From Pseudolabrys taiwanensis (GTDB lineage: Bacteria; Pseudomonadota; Alphaproteobacteria; Rhizobiales; Xanthobacteraceae): DNA of 64,000 nucleotides. The translations under genes and the position numbers were made by a program. The DNA lies in contig NZ_CP031417.1 of NCBI RefSeq assembly GCF_003367395.1, forward strand, positions 2,480,001-2,544,000. Reading direction: 5' to 3'. Positions 28,070 through 39,368 of the stretch are shown piece by piece (positions within the stretch are counted from its first letter, which is position 1; every line of letters begins with the position of its first letter). The notes beneath the pieces were generated by a model. That model did no database searches. It worked only from the letters and a program-made list of their open reading frames with translations, and had not been told where the DNA came from.

Positions 28070-29875
28070 TCAAAAATCCTTCCATTCCGTTTCAGCATCG
28101 AGCGCCGTCGCCAAGGCGGTTTGCATCCGCCCGACCGGATGGCGAGCCGCGCGCGGCCGGCGTTGAGCACTCGTCCCCGCGGCAGGCCGTGCACCCCGCG
28201 ATCCGACCTCGGCCTTCTCGCGCTGCTCCTGCGCCGGCGCCGCAGCGGAGGCCGTCTTCGTCCGCACCGCACTCGCCGCCTCGTCGATCTTGAAGAACGC
28301 GACCTGCTCGTCCATCGACTGCGCTTGTGTCTCCAGCGCCTTGGCGGTGGCCGCATTCTCCTCGACGAGCGCGGCATTCTGCTGCGTGACCTCGTCCATC
28401 TGCATCAGCGCCTTGTTGATCTGCTCGAGCCCGGTGGCCTGTTCGGTCGAGGCCATGGCGATATCCGACACGAGCGCAGCAACCTGCTGCACCGAGTTGA
28501 CGATCTTGCCCAGCGCCTCACCCGCGTGGTTCACCAGCTCGACGCCCTCTTGCACCTGACCGTTCGAGTTGGTGATGAGCTCCTTGATATCCTTCGCCGC
28601 CTGCGACGAGCGCTGCGCAAGCCCACGGACCTCGGTCGCCACTACGGCGAAGCCGCGGCCGGCTTCACCGGCCCGCGCCGCTTCGACTGCGGCATTGAGC
28701 GCGAGCAAGTTGGTCTGCCGCGCGATCTCGTCGATGACGCCAATGATGTCGGAGATCTTGCGTGACGAGTCCTCGATCTTCGCCATCGCGCTGACGGCCT
28801 TAGCCACAACCTCGCCGCCTTGGTCGGCAACTTCGCGCGCTTGCGCCGCCGAGCGGTTGGCCTGGTCGGCATTCTCGGCGCTCTTCTTCACAGCGGCGGA
28901 GATTTCCTCCATCGCCGCCGTCGTTTCTTCCAGAGAGGCCGCCTGCTCTTCGGTGCGCTGCGACAGGTCAGTGGTCGACGTCGAGATTTCGCCCGAGGCG
29001 TTGTTGACCTCCATCGCCGATTGTTTGATCTCGGAGATCGTATCGCGCACTCGCGTCGCCATTTCGCCTACGGCCGCCGCGATCCGGCCGACCTCGTCCT
29101 TGCGGCCAGCACCGTCCACCTTGACGTTGAAATTGCCGCCGGCGAGTTCGTTGATCGGCTTCAACAGCGCGACCAGCGGACGCGCGATCGAGACCGAGCC
29201 GAAGACTGCCGAGCCAGCCAGCGCCAGCATGACAACGATGGCAATCACCAACGCCAACTGCTCGGCGGCGCTCATCGCGTTCGCTGCGGCTTCCCTTTCC
29301 CGCGCAAGCAGACTCTTGGCGACGTCAATGATCTTCTCGGATAAAGCATCCATTTCATCGCTGACTACAGCACCGGCCGCGATATCGCTGGCTATCTTAT
29401 CACTCGCCGATTTTGTGCGTTCCGCCACATCACTACCGCCCTTTTCTTCTATCGCAAGGAGATCCTTCTTCGCCGCCGCGGCCTTGACTGCATCAGCATA
29501 GTAGGCACTCGCTAAGTGTGCTATCTTTTGGGCACGCTCCCTGTTCTCAGGAACGCGGAGCATGCCAGCGGCAGTCTCCACATGTTGGGCGACCGCATTA
29601 TTACGTGCTTCCACAAGCTTGAGGGCCTTTTCGACCTGCGGGACGGATCGCGCGAGCGCGATATCACGCATGCCGATACGCATGCCGCGCAACCCGCTCT
29701 CGATGTTGACCACATTCTCCACGATCGTGTGCTGAACATCGACCATGCTGCTCGACGCGCGGATCGCGCTATTGCTTGTCATCTGGCTATAGATCATCGC
29801 CCCGACAAGCAGGATAGCGAGTCCCGACATGATCATCAGCTTGGTGCCGATTCGGATATTCGAGAGTCGAAACAT
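28070..29875 (-). CDS. Methyl-accepting chemotaxis protein 2
   Basis: 601 residues with the same architecture as receptor 1: TM1 (about 12-32), periplasmic helical sensor (33-205), TM2, HAMP ([22 protein letters not shown]), signalling domain with tip [21 protein letters not shown], and C-terminal EWKDF. The periplasmic domain shares little with receptor 1. It lies downstream of a cheW on the same strand (92-base gap), so the order cheW-mcp2-mcp1 is probably a receptor module served by the cheA operon about 7 kb away. Confidence 0.93.
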   Translation of the reverse strand: MFRLSNIRIGTKLMIMSGLAILLVGAMIYSQMTSNSAIRASSSMVDVQHTIVENVVNIESGLRGMRIGMRDIALARSVPQVEKALKLVEARNNAVAQHVETAAGMLRVPENRERAQKIAHLASAYYADAVKAAAAKKDLLAIEEKGGSDVAERTKSASDKIASDIAAGAVVSDEMDALSEKIIDVAKSLLAREREAAANAMSAAEQLALVIAIVVMLALAGSAVFGSVSIARPLVALLKPINELAGGNFNVKVDGAGRKDEVGRIAAAVGEMATRVRDTISEIKQSAMEVNNASGEISTSTTDLSQRTEEQAASLEETTAAMEEISAAVKKSAENADQANRSAAQAREVADQGGEVVAKAVSAMAKIEDSSRKISDIIGVIDEIARQTNLLALNAAVEAARAGEAGRGFAVVATEVRGLAQRSSQAAKDIKELITNSNGQVQEGVELVNHAGEALGKIVNSVQQVAALVSDIAMASTEQATGLEQINKALMQMDEVTQQNAALVEENAATAKALETQAQSMDEQVAFFKIDEAASAVRTKTASAAAPAQEQREKAEVGSRGARPAAGTSAQRRPRAARHPVGRMQTALATALDAETEWKDF

Positions 29876-29967
29876 GATTTCCCCCTTGATTTATTTGGCT
29901 ATACGCAAGCGCGCGCCGCCCCCACGCGAGGCACGTCAGTCGCAGCAACAGACTGAAGACAGACCGC

Positions 29968-30522
29968 CTAGGCCGCCACAGATTTCGCAGCGTCCAGGTC
30001 TTTAGATTCCTCGCCCAAATGACCGGCCAATAGATTCGGCAGGTCTATCAGGGCAATCATTCCCGCTTCGGTGGTGATGAGACCGGATAGGAAGCCCGCG
30101 CGTCCCGATTGCGCGACACGCGGCACCGGTTTGATCTCGGCCTCGTCGAGCGAGACGATGTCGAGCACTCGATCGGCCAAAAGGCCAATTGCCTTCTCGG
30201 CGATCTGCACGATTATGACGATATGAAGCGGACTTGCTTTCGTCAGGCCCTGCCCAAAACGGCAACGTAGATCGACGATGGGGACGATTGCGCCGCGCAG
30301 GTTCAAAACGCCCCGCACGTACTCCGACTGGCCCGGCAATGGCGTGATGTCGGTCCAGCCTTTGATCTCTCGGACCGCCATGATGTCGACGCCGTACTGG
30401 TCGCCGCCAATGGCGAAGCTAATCAGTTGCAGCGCGGCACCGTCTTGGTCCGCGATGGAAATTTCCGAATTGCCGGTCTGGCTCGCGCCATGGCTCGGCA
30501 CTGTCATTGCCCTGGTATTCAT
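29968..30522 (-). CDS. cheW: Second CheW coupling protein
   Basis: 184 residues. After a 30-residue variable N-terminus the CheW fold is clear: ISFAIGGDQYGVDIMAVREI, GVLNLRGAIVPIVDLRCRFG, and GLLADRVLDIVSLDEAEI. It heads the receptor module. With the CheW at 18077 and the CheW-like domains of CheA, the window encodes several alternative couplers. Between its start and the DUF971 gene (30523-30856) I see only leader sequence and no credible ORF. Confidence 0.9.
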   Translation of the reverse strand: MNTRAMTVPSHGASQTGNSEISIADQDGAALQLISFAIGGDQYGVDIMAVREIKGWTDITPLPGQSEYVRGVLNLRGAIVPIVDLRCRFGQGLTKASPLHIVIIVQIAEKAIGLLADRVLDIVSLDEAEIKPVPRVAQSGRAGFLSGLITTEAGMIALIDLPNLLAGHLGEESKDLDAAKSVAA

Positions 30523-30856
30523 AGTCTAATCCCGGCGACTGATGATTACTGACGGACACATCAGAACGCGCGCAGTGTGCGCGCGTCGCGCTGAGATGAA
30601 GTAAACCGGCCGCGACTATTTCGATGAACTGGGATGGCTATTTCGACCAATGCGGAAGCGCAACAAGACGGATTGTTGGCGACGAATATGCATCGGCATT
30701 AAAATTCGCGGTCTTTCGAACCAAACCGCGGCAGCGTCGTACCGGGAATGAGAAGAGCGCCAGCCCCATGTCGGCTTCCGAACGGAAGCCCGCCCGTCCG
30801 TCGCTCGCACGATAATCCGCAAGTCGTTAACAGCGGAAGTCAGCGATGAACGCTGC

Positions 30857-31231
30857 TCAATGGCGCGACGGCTCACGCGACAGGTTCTTGGCCGCCAACT
30901 CGTCGAGATAGTCCTGCCAATACGTGGCGCGGTTGCGGCCGAGTTCGGCGAGATAATCCCAGCCGTAGATGCCGGTCGAGTGCATGTCGTCGAACACCAA
31001 GCGCACCGCGTAGTTGCCGACCTGCAGCACTTCGAGAATCGCGACGTCGCGCTTGCCGGGCACGGTCTTGCGCTCATCCGGAGAATGGCCCTGCACTTCG
31101 GCGCTCGGACTCTTCACGCGCAGATATTCCGCCGGCAGGTCGAAGCTCTCACCGCCGTCAAAGGTGACCGTCAGCGTCTTGCGGTCCTTGTGCAGCCGCA
31201 GTTCGGTCGGCCAGACTTGACTGTCAGTCAT
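30857..31231 (-). CDS. DUF971 (GBBH-like N-terminal domain) protein
   Basis: 124 residues matching DUF971: WPTELRLHKDRKTLTVTFDGGE, then LPAEYLRVKSPSAEVQGH and VRLVFDDMHSTGIYGWDYL. The same fold occurs at the N-terminus of gamma-butyrobetaine hydroxylase and in proteins linked to iron-sulfur cluster or molybdenum-enzyme contexts. It lies 27 bases downstream of the flavoprotein reductase on the same strand. Confidence 0.85.
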   Translation of the reverse strand: MTDSQVWPTELRLHKDRKTLTVTFDGGESFDLPAEYLRVKSPSAEVQGHSPDERKTVPGKRDVAILEVLQVGNYAVRLVFDDMHSTGIYGWDYLAELGRNRATYWQDYLDELAAKNLSREPSRH

Positions 31232-31258
31232 GAGCGCAGATCCTTAACGGCAAAGGCC

Positions 31259-32521
31259 TCACAAGGCGCCCGCCGCCTTCTCGCGCGGCGGCTCGATGGT
31301 CGCGAGCCGTGCCTTGAAGTCGAAGCTCATGTCGGCCGCTTCTTCCGGCGTCACGCTCGCGCCCGCGGCGAGCAGCCGCCGGCCGAACATGTGATCGGCG
31401 GCGCGGTTGACGGATTCGATGCCGAGCAGCTTGTCGCCTTTGAAGCAGAAGACGGAGAAGGCGCGATCGGCGATGCTGCCGCGAATGGCGGTGCGGTCAC
31501 AGCCGCCGGTCAGGCCGACCATTTGCAGCTTGAGATCGCGCTGATCGCTCCAAAACCACGGCACGGCGCAATACTCGGCCGGCTTTCCCGTGAGCCGATG
31601 CGCGACGCACCGTCCCTGGTCGACCGCGTTCTGCACCGACTCCAACCGGATCACCTGTCCGGTCCAGCGGTCGGGGAACGAAGCACAGTCCCCGATCGCG
31701 GAGATCTTCGGGTCGCTCGCTTCGAGCCGCGCGTTGACCGAGATGCCGTTGGCTACCGTCAGGCCGGCCTCGGCCGCGAGCTCGGCCACCGGCTCGATGC
31801 CGATGCCGACAAGCACCAGATCGGCCGGCACTTTGCGCCCGTCGCTCAGGACGACACCGCTGACGTGGCCGTTGCTGCCCTCGATCCCCTGCATGCGCGC
31901 GTTGAGCAGAAGCTCGACGCCGAAGGCGGCGTGCGCGCCGGCGAAGAACTCGGACATCGTCGGCGTCACGGCGCGGCTCATGACGCGCGCCAGGGCCTCC
32001 ACGACATAGACCTTCTTGCCGAACTTGCTCGCCACCGCCGCCAATTCCAGGCCGATGAAGCCCGCACCGGCGATGACGATGGTGTTGGCCGCGGCGAAGC
32101 GCGCCTTCATGGCGTCCGCTTCGGCGAGCGTGCGCAGATACATGACGCCGTCGAGGTCCGCGCCCGGGACCGGCAGCTTGCGGTTACGCGCGCCGGTCGC
32201 GAAGACGAGATGGTCGTAGGCGATCGCGGTACCGGACGCCAAGGTGACCTTGGACGCCTGCCGGTCCACGGACGCGACGCGACTGCCCGTCAGAACCTCG
32301 ATCGCGTGCTTTTCGTAATAGTTTTGCGGCCGCAGCAGCAGGCGCTCGGCCGTCGTGTCGCCCAGGAGATACGCCTTCGACAAAGGCGGGCGCTGATAAG
32401 GGAGCTGTGGCTCATCGCCGATGATGGTGATCGGCTCTTGATAGCCATATTCGCGCAACGAGGCTGCGACCTGATAGCCGCCCTGCCCCGCTCCGATAAT
32501 GACGGTGCCCGGTGACGGCAT
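31259..32521 (-). CDS. FAD-dependent ferredoxin/rubredoxin reductase family protein
   Basis: 420 residues with FAD-binding VIIGAGQGGYQVAASLRE, NAD-binding IVIAGAGFIGLELAAVASK and the second FAD motif AIGDCASFPD. The C-terminal reductase domain (VPWFWSDQRDLKLQMVG) is characteristic of the putidaredoxin/rhodocoxin reductase group, which passes electrons from NADH to a 2Fe-2S ferredoxin serving a P450 or dioxygenase. No ferredoxin or oxygenase is adjacent, so its partner is unknown. Confidence 0.88.
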   Translation of the reverse strand: MPSPGTVIIGAGQGGYQVAASLREYGYQEPITIIGDEPQLPYQRPPLSKAYLLGDTTAERLLLRPQNYYEKHAIEVLTGSRVASVDRQASKVTLASGTAIAYDHLVFATGARNRKLPVPGADLDGVMYLRTLAEADAMKARFAAANTIVIAGAGFIGLELAAVASKFGKKVYVVEALARVMSRAVTPTMSEFFAGAHAAFGVELLLNARMQGIEGSNGHVSGVVLSDGRKVPADLVLVGIGIEPVAELAAEAGLTVANGISVNARLEASDPKISAIGDCASFPDRWTGQVIRLESVQNAVDQGRCVAHRLTGKPAEYCAVPWFWSDQRDLKLQMVGLTGGCDRTAIRGSIADRAFSVFCFKGDKLLGIESVNRAADHMFGRRLLAAGASVTPEEAADMSFDFKARLATIEPPREKAAGAL

Positions 32522-32604
32522 CAGTCGAAATTACCCAAGCTGTTCAAAGGACCAGCTGGTCTTATTCGGTTTGGAACCCCTTGTCACGCAAGCGGGAGCT
32601 GCGG

Positions 32605-32844
32605 CTACCGGCTGGCCAGCACTTTGGCCCGGCGGCGGCCGGTCCCAGCCGGGATCGGCGCATCGGCGATGGCCGGTACGAGGCTGACATCCGCAGCGCA
32701 ACAGCTCTGCGCCTTGCGCGGAGGCAGGGAGATGCGGCGTCCGCCCGGAAGCTCCACATAACGGCGAACCGTCGGCCCGTCGCTTTCCAAGACGTACTTG
32801 GCTCCAACAGGGAAATGGGTCGGGAGACGGGTCGATTTGGGCAT
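32605..32844 (-). CDS. Small basic protein of unknown function
   Basis: 79 residues from ATG 32844 (MPKSTRLPTHFPVGAKYVLE). The first 50 residues have the feel of a conserved small rhizobial family (FPVGAKYVLES ... VRRYVELPGGRRISLP), with two adjacent cysteines following. A weak AAAGG lies upstream. The overlapping frames lack such structure. No function can be given. Confidence 0.55.
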   Translation of the reverse strand: MPKSTRLPTHFPVGAKYVLESDGPTVRRYVELPGGRRISLPPRKAQSCCAADVSLVPAIADAPIPAGTGRRRAKVLASR

Positions 32845-33056
32845 ATCCGGGCCTTTGTTGATGCGATCCCGCACTAACAATGCGGCGCGCCGGTGAACCG
32901 TTCGTGCAACGACAGACTTGTACCCGCAATCCACCGGGCCTCATCGCTATTTAGTTACCGCGCCGCCAGCGGGCCGGTCTGCGCTGGAACCGGATAAGCC
33001 CCTGCCCTCATTGAATTCCGTCCGCGCGCTATCAAATGAAGGCGGAAAGGTGATCA

Positions 33057-33465
33057 ATGTCAGATTTCCCGAACAGATGGATGTGGTCGGAGGCCTGCGA
33101 AATGCTGGCGCGCGCTGAGCGCCTGCATAACTCGTTCTTCAGGCCGGCCCGGTCCGCCTCGCGGCTACCCGCCTGGGAACCGCCGGTGGACATGCTCGAA
33201 ACCGAGCATGAGGTGCTGGTCCTGATGGCCTTGCCGGGCGTCGATGCCGAAAGGGTCGAGGCCGCGATCGACAATGACGATCTGGTCGTTGCCGGCAGCC
33301 GCGAGCTGCCTGCTGCGCTCCGCACCGCCATCATCCATCGGCTCGAGCTGCCGCAAGGCCGTTTCGAGCGGCGCGTCCGCCTCCCGGCGGGCCGCTACAC
33401 CGGCGTCCACAGGAGCACGGTGAACGGATGTCTCCTGATCACGCTGCAGAAAGCGGGGTCCTACC

Positions 33466-33473
<8 letters not shown>
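33057..33473 (+). CDS. Hsp20/alpha-crystallin family small heat-shock protein
   Basis: 138 residues with an alpha-crystallin domain from about 40: PPVDMLETEHEVLVLMALPGV, VEAAIDNDDLVVAGSREL, then LELPQGRFERRVRLPAGRY and a final GCLLITLQKA. It is preceded by GGAAAGG and followed by lon, whose GTG start lies inside its last codons, so the chaperone and protease are translationally coupled. Small heat-shock proteins hold unfolding proteins, so this pairing fits protein quality control under stress. Confidence 0.85.
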
Positions 33474-35919
<2,446 letters not shown>

Positions 35920-35941
35920 TCGAAACGCGCCTGAAACAAGA

Positions 35942-35979
35942 ACGGCCGCGCCTCAAAAAGGGCGCGGCCGTCGCTTTTT
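35942..35979 (+). terminator. Terminator of the hsp20-lon operon
   Basis: ACGGCCGCGCC (35942-35952) and GGCGCGGCCGT (35961-35971) form the stem, followed by CGCTTTTTC, 22 bases after the lon stop. Confidence 0.9.
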
Positions 35980-36112
35980 CACACGCCTGCTTTGGCTTCG
36001 ATGCCCATCGCGTTGCCCGTCTTTGTTCCAACTTCCGCCCTGTTGCGGAACGACAGTGCAACGTCAAACGTTGCCCCACACGAGGGCGAACACGAACTTC
36101 CGGAGAATTCAC

Positions 36113-36472
36113 ATGACGCGCAAATTGGCCATTGCTGTATTTGCTATCGCCGCCGCGGCAACGGTCGCGGTCGCTCCTGCGCAGGCGCAACGCTGGCATG
36201 GACACGGCGGCTGGCACGGACACGGCGGGTGGCATCGAGGCGGCGGCTGGGGCTGGGGTGCCGGCGCGGGCTTTGCCGCCGGTGCGTTGCTCGGCGGCGC
36301 TCTCGCAGCCTCGCCGCGCTACTACTATAGCGAACCGGGTTATGCCTACGGTCCGGGCCCCGCCTATGTCGATGATGACTCGGTCGCGTACTGCTCGCAG
36401 CGCTATCGCTCGTACGATCCGGCGTCAGGCACGTTCCTCGGTTATGACGGCCTGCGCCACCCCTGCCCGTAA
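36113..36472 (+). CDS. BA14K family exported protein
   Basis: 119 residues. The ATG at 36113 has GGAG seven bases upstream; longer in-frame starts are not supported. A signal peptide ends APAQAQ (about 26). A repetitive His/Gly/Trp segment (GHGGWHGHGGWHRGGGWGWG) and a glycine/alanine-rich hydrophobic stretch follow. The C-terminus VAYCSQRYRSYDPASGTFLG with LRHPC is the BA14K signature known from Brucella, where the family has lectin-like, immunoreactive members. The His-rich part could bind metal. Confidence 0.85.
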   Translation: MTRKLAIAVFAIAAAATVAVAPAQAQRWHGHGGWHGHGGWHRGGGWGWGAGAGFAAGALLGGALAASPRYYYSEPGYAYGPGPAYVDDDSVAYCSQRYRSYDPASGTFLGYDGLRHPCP

Positions 36473-36497
36473 TAACGCACGCAATGCCTCAACATGC

Positions 36498-36533
36498 GAT
36501 GTGCCGCCTTATCGGGCGGCACATCGACGTTTT
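36498..36533. terminator. Hairpin between convergent BA14K and ABC-binding-protein genes
   Basis: GATGTGCCGCC (36498-36508) and GGCGGCACATC (36515-36525) with a 6-base loop; GACGTTTTC follows on the plus strand. Confidence 0.75.
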
Positions 36534-36546
36534 CAGGCGTAAAGGG

Positions 36547-38151
36547 TCAGCGCTTCACTGACATGTTCCAATAGAACTGGACCGGCGAGACGATCGCCCC
36601 TTCCACGTTCTTACGATACGCGATCGGCAGATAGAACTCGCCGAGAAACGCTTCCGCGCCGATCGCCCACATACGCTCCTGAATCTGCGCTGCGATCTTC
36701 TTGCGCTCGTCGAGATTGGACTCGCGGACGAACTTGTTGCGTAGGTCTTCCAGCGCCTTGTCGTCGGCCCAGCCGAACCATCCGTTCACGGGGTCGCCGG
36801 AATAGGCGATGTGGGCCGGGCTGCTCAGATCGACCCCGGCCCAGAAGGTGTGGAACATGTTCCATCCGGTGCGCTCGGCGCGCTTCTCCGTCATCTCCGC
36901 CCACGTCGTGTTGAGCAGCTGCACCTTCATACCCAGCGCGCGCAATTTCTCCGCTGTGACGCGGTTGAAGGCGGCGATGACCGGAATATCGGTCGCGTTG
37001 AGGATGACCACGGGCGTGCCGTCATAACCGGCCGCCACCAGTGCCTTCTTGGCCGCCTCCATCGATCCGTTCTTGATGAAGTCGCTGCCCGTCTCCGAGG
37101 CCAGCGGCGACTTGCACGGGAACACCGAGAAGCACGTGTTCCAGAATCGCTGCGGTCCGATCGCGGCGGTCATGTAATCGCGCTGGTTCATCGCCATCAT
37201 CACCGCGCGCCTGATCTCGGCCTTATCGAAGGGCGGCTGCGTGTGATTGAAGCGCGCCATGCCGACGAACGGGTCGGGCCCGGTCTTGCCGACGATGATG
37301 TTGCGATTTCGCTCGAGCCGGTCGACCAGACGCGGACTGACCTCCTCGAGATAGTCGACACGGCCGGCTAGCAAGGCATCGACGGCCGCGCGCTGGTTCG
37401 GCATCTTGATCCACTCGACGCGGTCGACCTTGGCAAGCTTGCCGCCGGCCGCCAGAGACGGCGGCTCGTCGCGCGGCACATAGTCTTTATTCTTGAGATA
37501 CACCGCCTTGTCGCCGGCGACGAACTCGTCCTGTTTGAAGATGAACGGCCCGGAGCCGATATTCTCGCTGATCGGCTTGGTCGGATCAGTCTCGGCGGCG
37601 CGCTTCGGCAGCATGAACGGCACGTAGGACGAGATCTGCGCGAGTGACTCGAGCACGTAGCCGTAAGGCGCCTTCAGCTTCATGGAAAAGGTCTTGTCAT
37701 CGACCACCGATAGCTCGGTGATGAACTCGAATAGCTCCTGGCCGACACCCGAGCGCAACGTCCATCGCTTCAGCGAGGAGACGCAGTCATCGGCAGTGAC
37801 CGGCTTGCCGTCGTGCCATTTCAGACCGTCACGCAGCTTGAACGTCCAAGTAAGACCATCCGGCGATGTCGTCCACGAGTCCACCATCTGCGGCCGCACC
37901 TTGCCTTCGGCGTCGTAGGCAAACAGCGTGTCGTAGATCATGTAACCGTGATTGCGGGTGATATAGATCGAGGTCCAGGTCGGATCGAGGACGACAAGAT
38001 TGGCGTGCGGCACGACCCGCAGCACCGAGGGGGCTGCCGTTGACGGCGCGGCTTGCGCGGCGGGCTTCGGCGCCTGCGCGGCCGCAAGCGAGGCGGCAAG
38101 CGCCACGCCCATCGCCGCCAGGAAACACAGGTATCGTCGCAAATGACGCAT
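36547..38151 (-). CDS. ABC transporter periplasmic substrate-binding protein (family 5, peptide type)
   Basis: 534 residues with a signal peptide (cleavage after ASLAAAQ, about 26). The family-5 pattern is clear: NHGYMIYDTLFAYDAEGKVR, WTFKLRDGLKWHDGKPVTADD, and FNHTQPPFDKAEIRRAVMMA. These proteins deliver peptides, opines, nickel or other solutes to an ABC permease. No permease or ATPase genes are adjacent, so it is an orphan whose partner must lie elsewhere. Confidence 0.9.
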   Translation of the reverse strand: MRHLRRYLCFLAAMGVALAASLAAAQAPKPAAQAAPSTAAPSVLRVVPHANLVVLDPTWTSIYITRNHGYMIYDTLFAYDAEGKVRPQMVDSWTTSPDGLTWTFKLRDGLKWHDGKPVTADDCVSSLKRWTLRSGVGQELFEFITELSVVDDKTFSMKLKAPYGYVLESLAQISSYVPFMLPKRAAETDPTKPISENIGSGPFIFKQDEFVAGDKAVYLKNKDYVPRDEPPSLAAGGKLAKVDRVEWIKMPNQRAAVDALLAGRVDYLEEVSPRLVDRLERNRNIIVGKTGPDPFVGMARFNHTQPPFDKAEIRRAVMMAMNQRDYMTAAIGPQRFWNTCFSVFPCKSPLASETGSDFIKNGSMEAAKKALVAAGYDGTPVVILNATDIPVIAAFNRVTAEKLRALGMKVQLLNTTWAEMTEKRAERTGWNMFHTFWAGVDLSSPAHIAYSGDPVNGWFGWADDKALEDLRNKFVRESNLDERKKIAAQIQERMWAIGAEAFLGEFYLPIAYRKNVEGAIVSPVQFYWNMSVKR

Positions 38152-38195
38152 GGCTCTACACCCCGCGCAACAGGATTCCGTGCCGGAACGATTCC

Positions 38196-39005
38196 TTAGA
38201 ACGCAACCGAGACTTCGACCGTGCCGTAGGCGCTCTTACCGCCCCGCGTCTCGTCGGTCTGCGAATAACCGCCTGAGAACGAAATTTCGAACGGTAGGAG
38301 CTGGGGACTACGGAAGATCACGAAGGCGCCCACGCGCTGTTCGTTGGTCACCCAATTGCCTGTCGCCAGGCCTTCGGGCCCAAGAATGACGCCGGAGAAG
38401 TTGTAGCCCGCCCGGCCGCGGATCCAGTAGCGCTGCGTCGCCGAGCCGTAACTTGCATGAAGATTGTAATATCCCTTCGCGGCATAAGGCGATTCAATCT
38501 CGCCGCGCACATGCACGCCCCAATGATCACCGTCGTTGCGATCGAATGGGTTGTTCGGCGACAGCCGATGACCCTCATAGTCGAGGCCAGCGTAAAACCG
38601 TGCCGTCATGCCGGGCAGATACGTCTGATAGCCGAGCATCGCTTCGAATGCGGTTTCCTTGCCATCGACCGTACCGCCGACGACCGCGGTCGAGCTGTAT
38701 TTGTAGGGATTGTAGAGACCCATCACGCGGACCAGGAAACCGTCGGTCGCTATCTTGCCGTTGAGCGCGCTGACGACACCGGCGTAGCCGTAGTAACTGT
38801 CGCGGCGGTCGTCGAAACCGCCGAAGACGACGGTGCTATAGGTCTTGACCGGTGCAATGAAGGGCGGCGGCGGCGCCTTGGCTACATCGGCGGCCTGCGC
38901 CGCGCCGGCGATGCAAACGCTAAGAATGCACCCCGTACTCAGCGCCATTAACCGCGCATGCGCGCCAACCCGACGCACAAAACGTCTCGTGTACCGGTAC
39001 GCCAT
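38196..39005 (-). CDS. bcsS: BcsS-like cellulose biosynthesis outer-membrane protein
   Basis: 269 residues with a long signal peptide (cleavage after AQA, about 38) and an Ala-Asp-Val-Ala-Lys-Ala mature start typical of rhizobial outer-membrane proteins. The barrel reads STVVFGGFDDRRDSYYGYAG, VRVMGLYNPYKYSS, ARFYAGLDYEGHRLSPNNP and ends VEVSVAF, matching the BcsS family that occurs with alphaproteobacterial cellulose synthesis genes. No bcsA/B/Z is in the window. Upstream (39006-39368) holds no gene, only an unusually AT-containing leader with scattered inverted repeats. Confidence 0.75.
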   Translation of the reverse strand: MAYRYTRRFVRRVGAHARLMALSTGCILSVCIAGAAQAADVAKAPPPPFIAPVKTYSTVVFGGFDDRRDSYYGYAGVVSALNGKIATDGFLVRVMGLYNPYKYSSTAVVGGTVDGKETAFEAMLGYQTYLPGMTARFYAGLDYEGHRLSPNNPFDRNDGDHWGVHVRGEIESPYAAKGYYNLHASYGSATQRYWIRGRAGYNFSGVILGPEGLATGNWVTNEQRVGAFVIFRSPQLLPFEISFSGGYSQTDETRGGKSAYGTVEVSVAF

Positions 39006-39368
39006 GCTGGCTCACCCCCGCTCCGCCAACCGTTGCGCGCAGAAGCGCACCGTGCGCCGCAGTCGCAACGATAAAACATGCAGCCAACAATCATTGCGCG
39101 TGAACGCTAACACCGGCGCGCTCGCCGCAACAATGCCGCAGGTCCGTCACCGATATCGTTGCGTGCGATTACGCACACTATTCCGAACGCGACTCGGCCC
39201 ACTGCACCGCGGCAGCGCCTGTCTTAACGAATGTCAGACGATGAATGTCGGTACAGTTTTGATACTCGTGCCTCGCAGAAGCACAATATTACTACTGATC
39301 GCGCATATACTTTGTTGTGTGGCAATCGTGACGCGATCGTTTGCGTATCAATGATCTGTCGGCCGGCT

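Noticed and set aside
30616..31077. 153-codon minus-strand frame
   Set aside because: Mostly overlaps the DUF971 gene in another frame; the remainder has no protein-like features.
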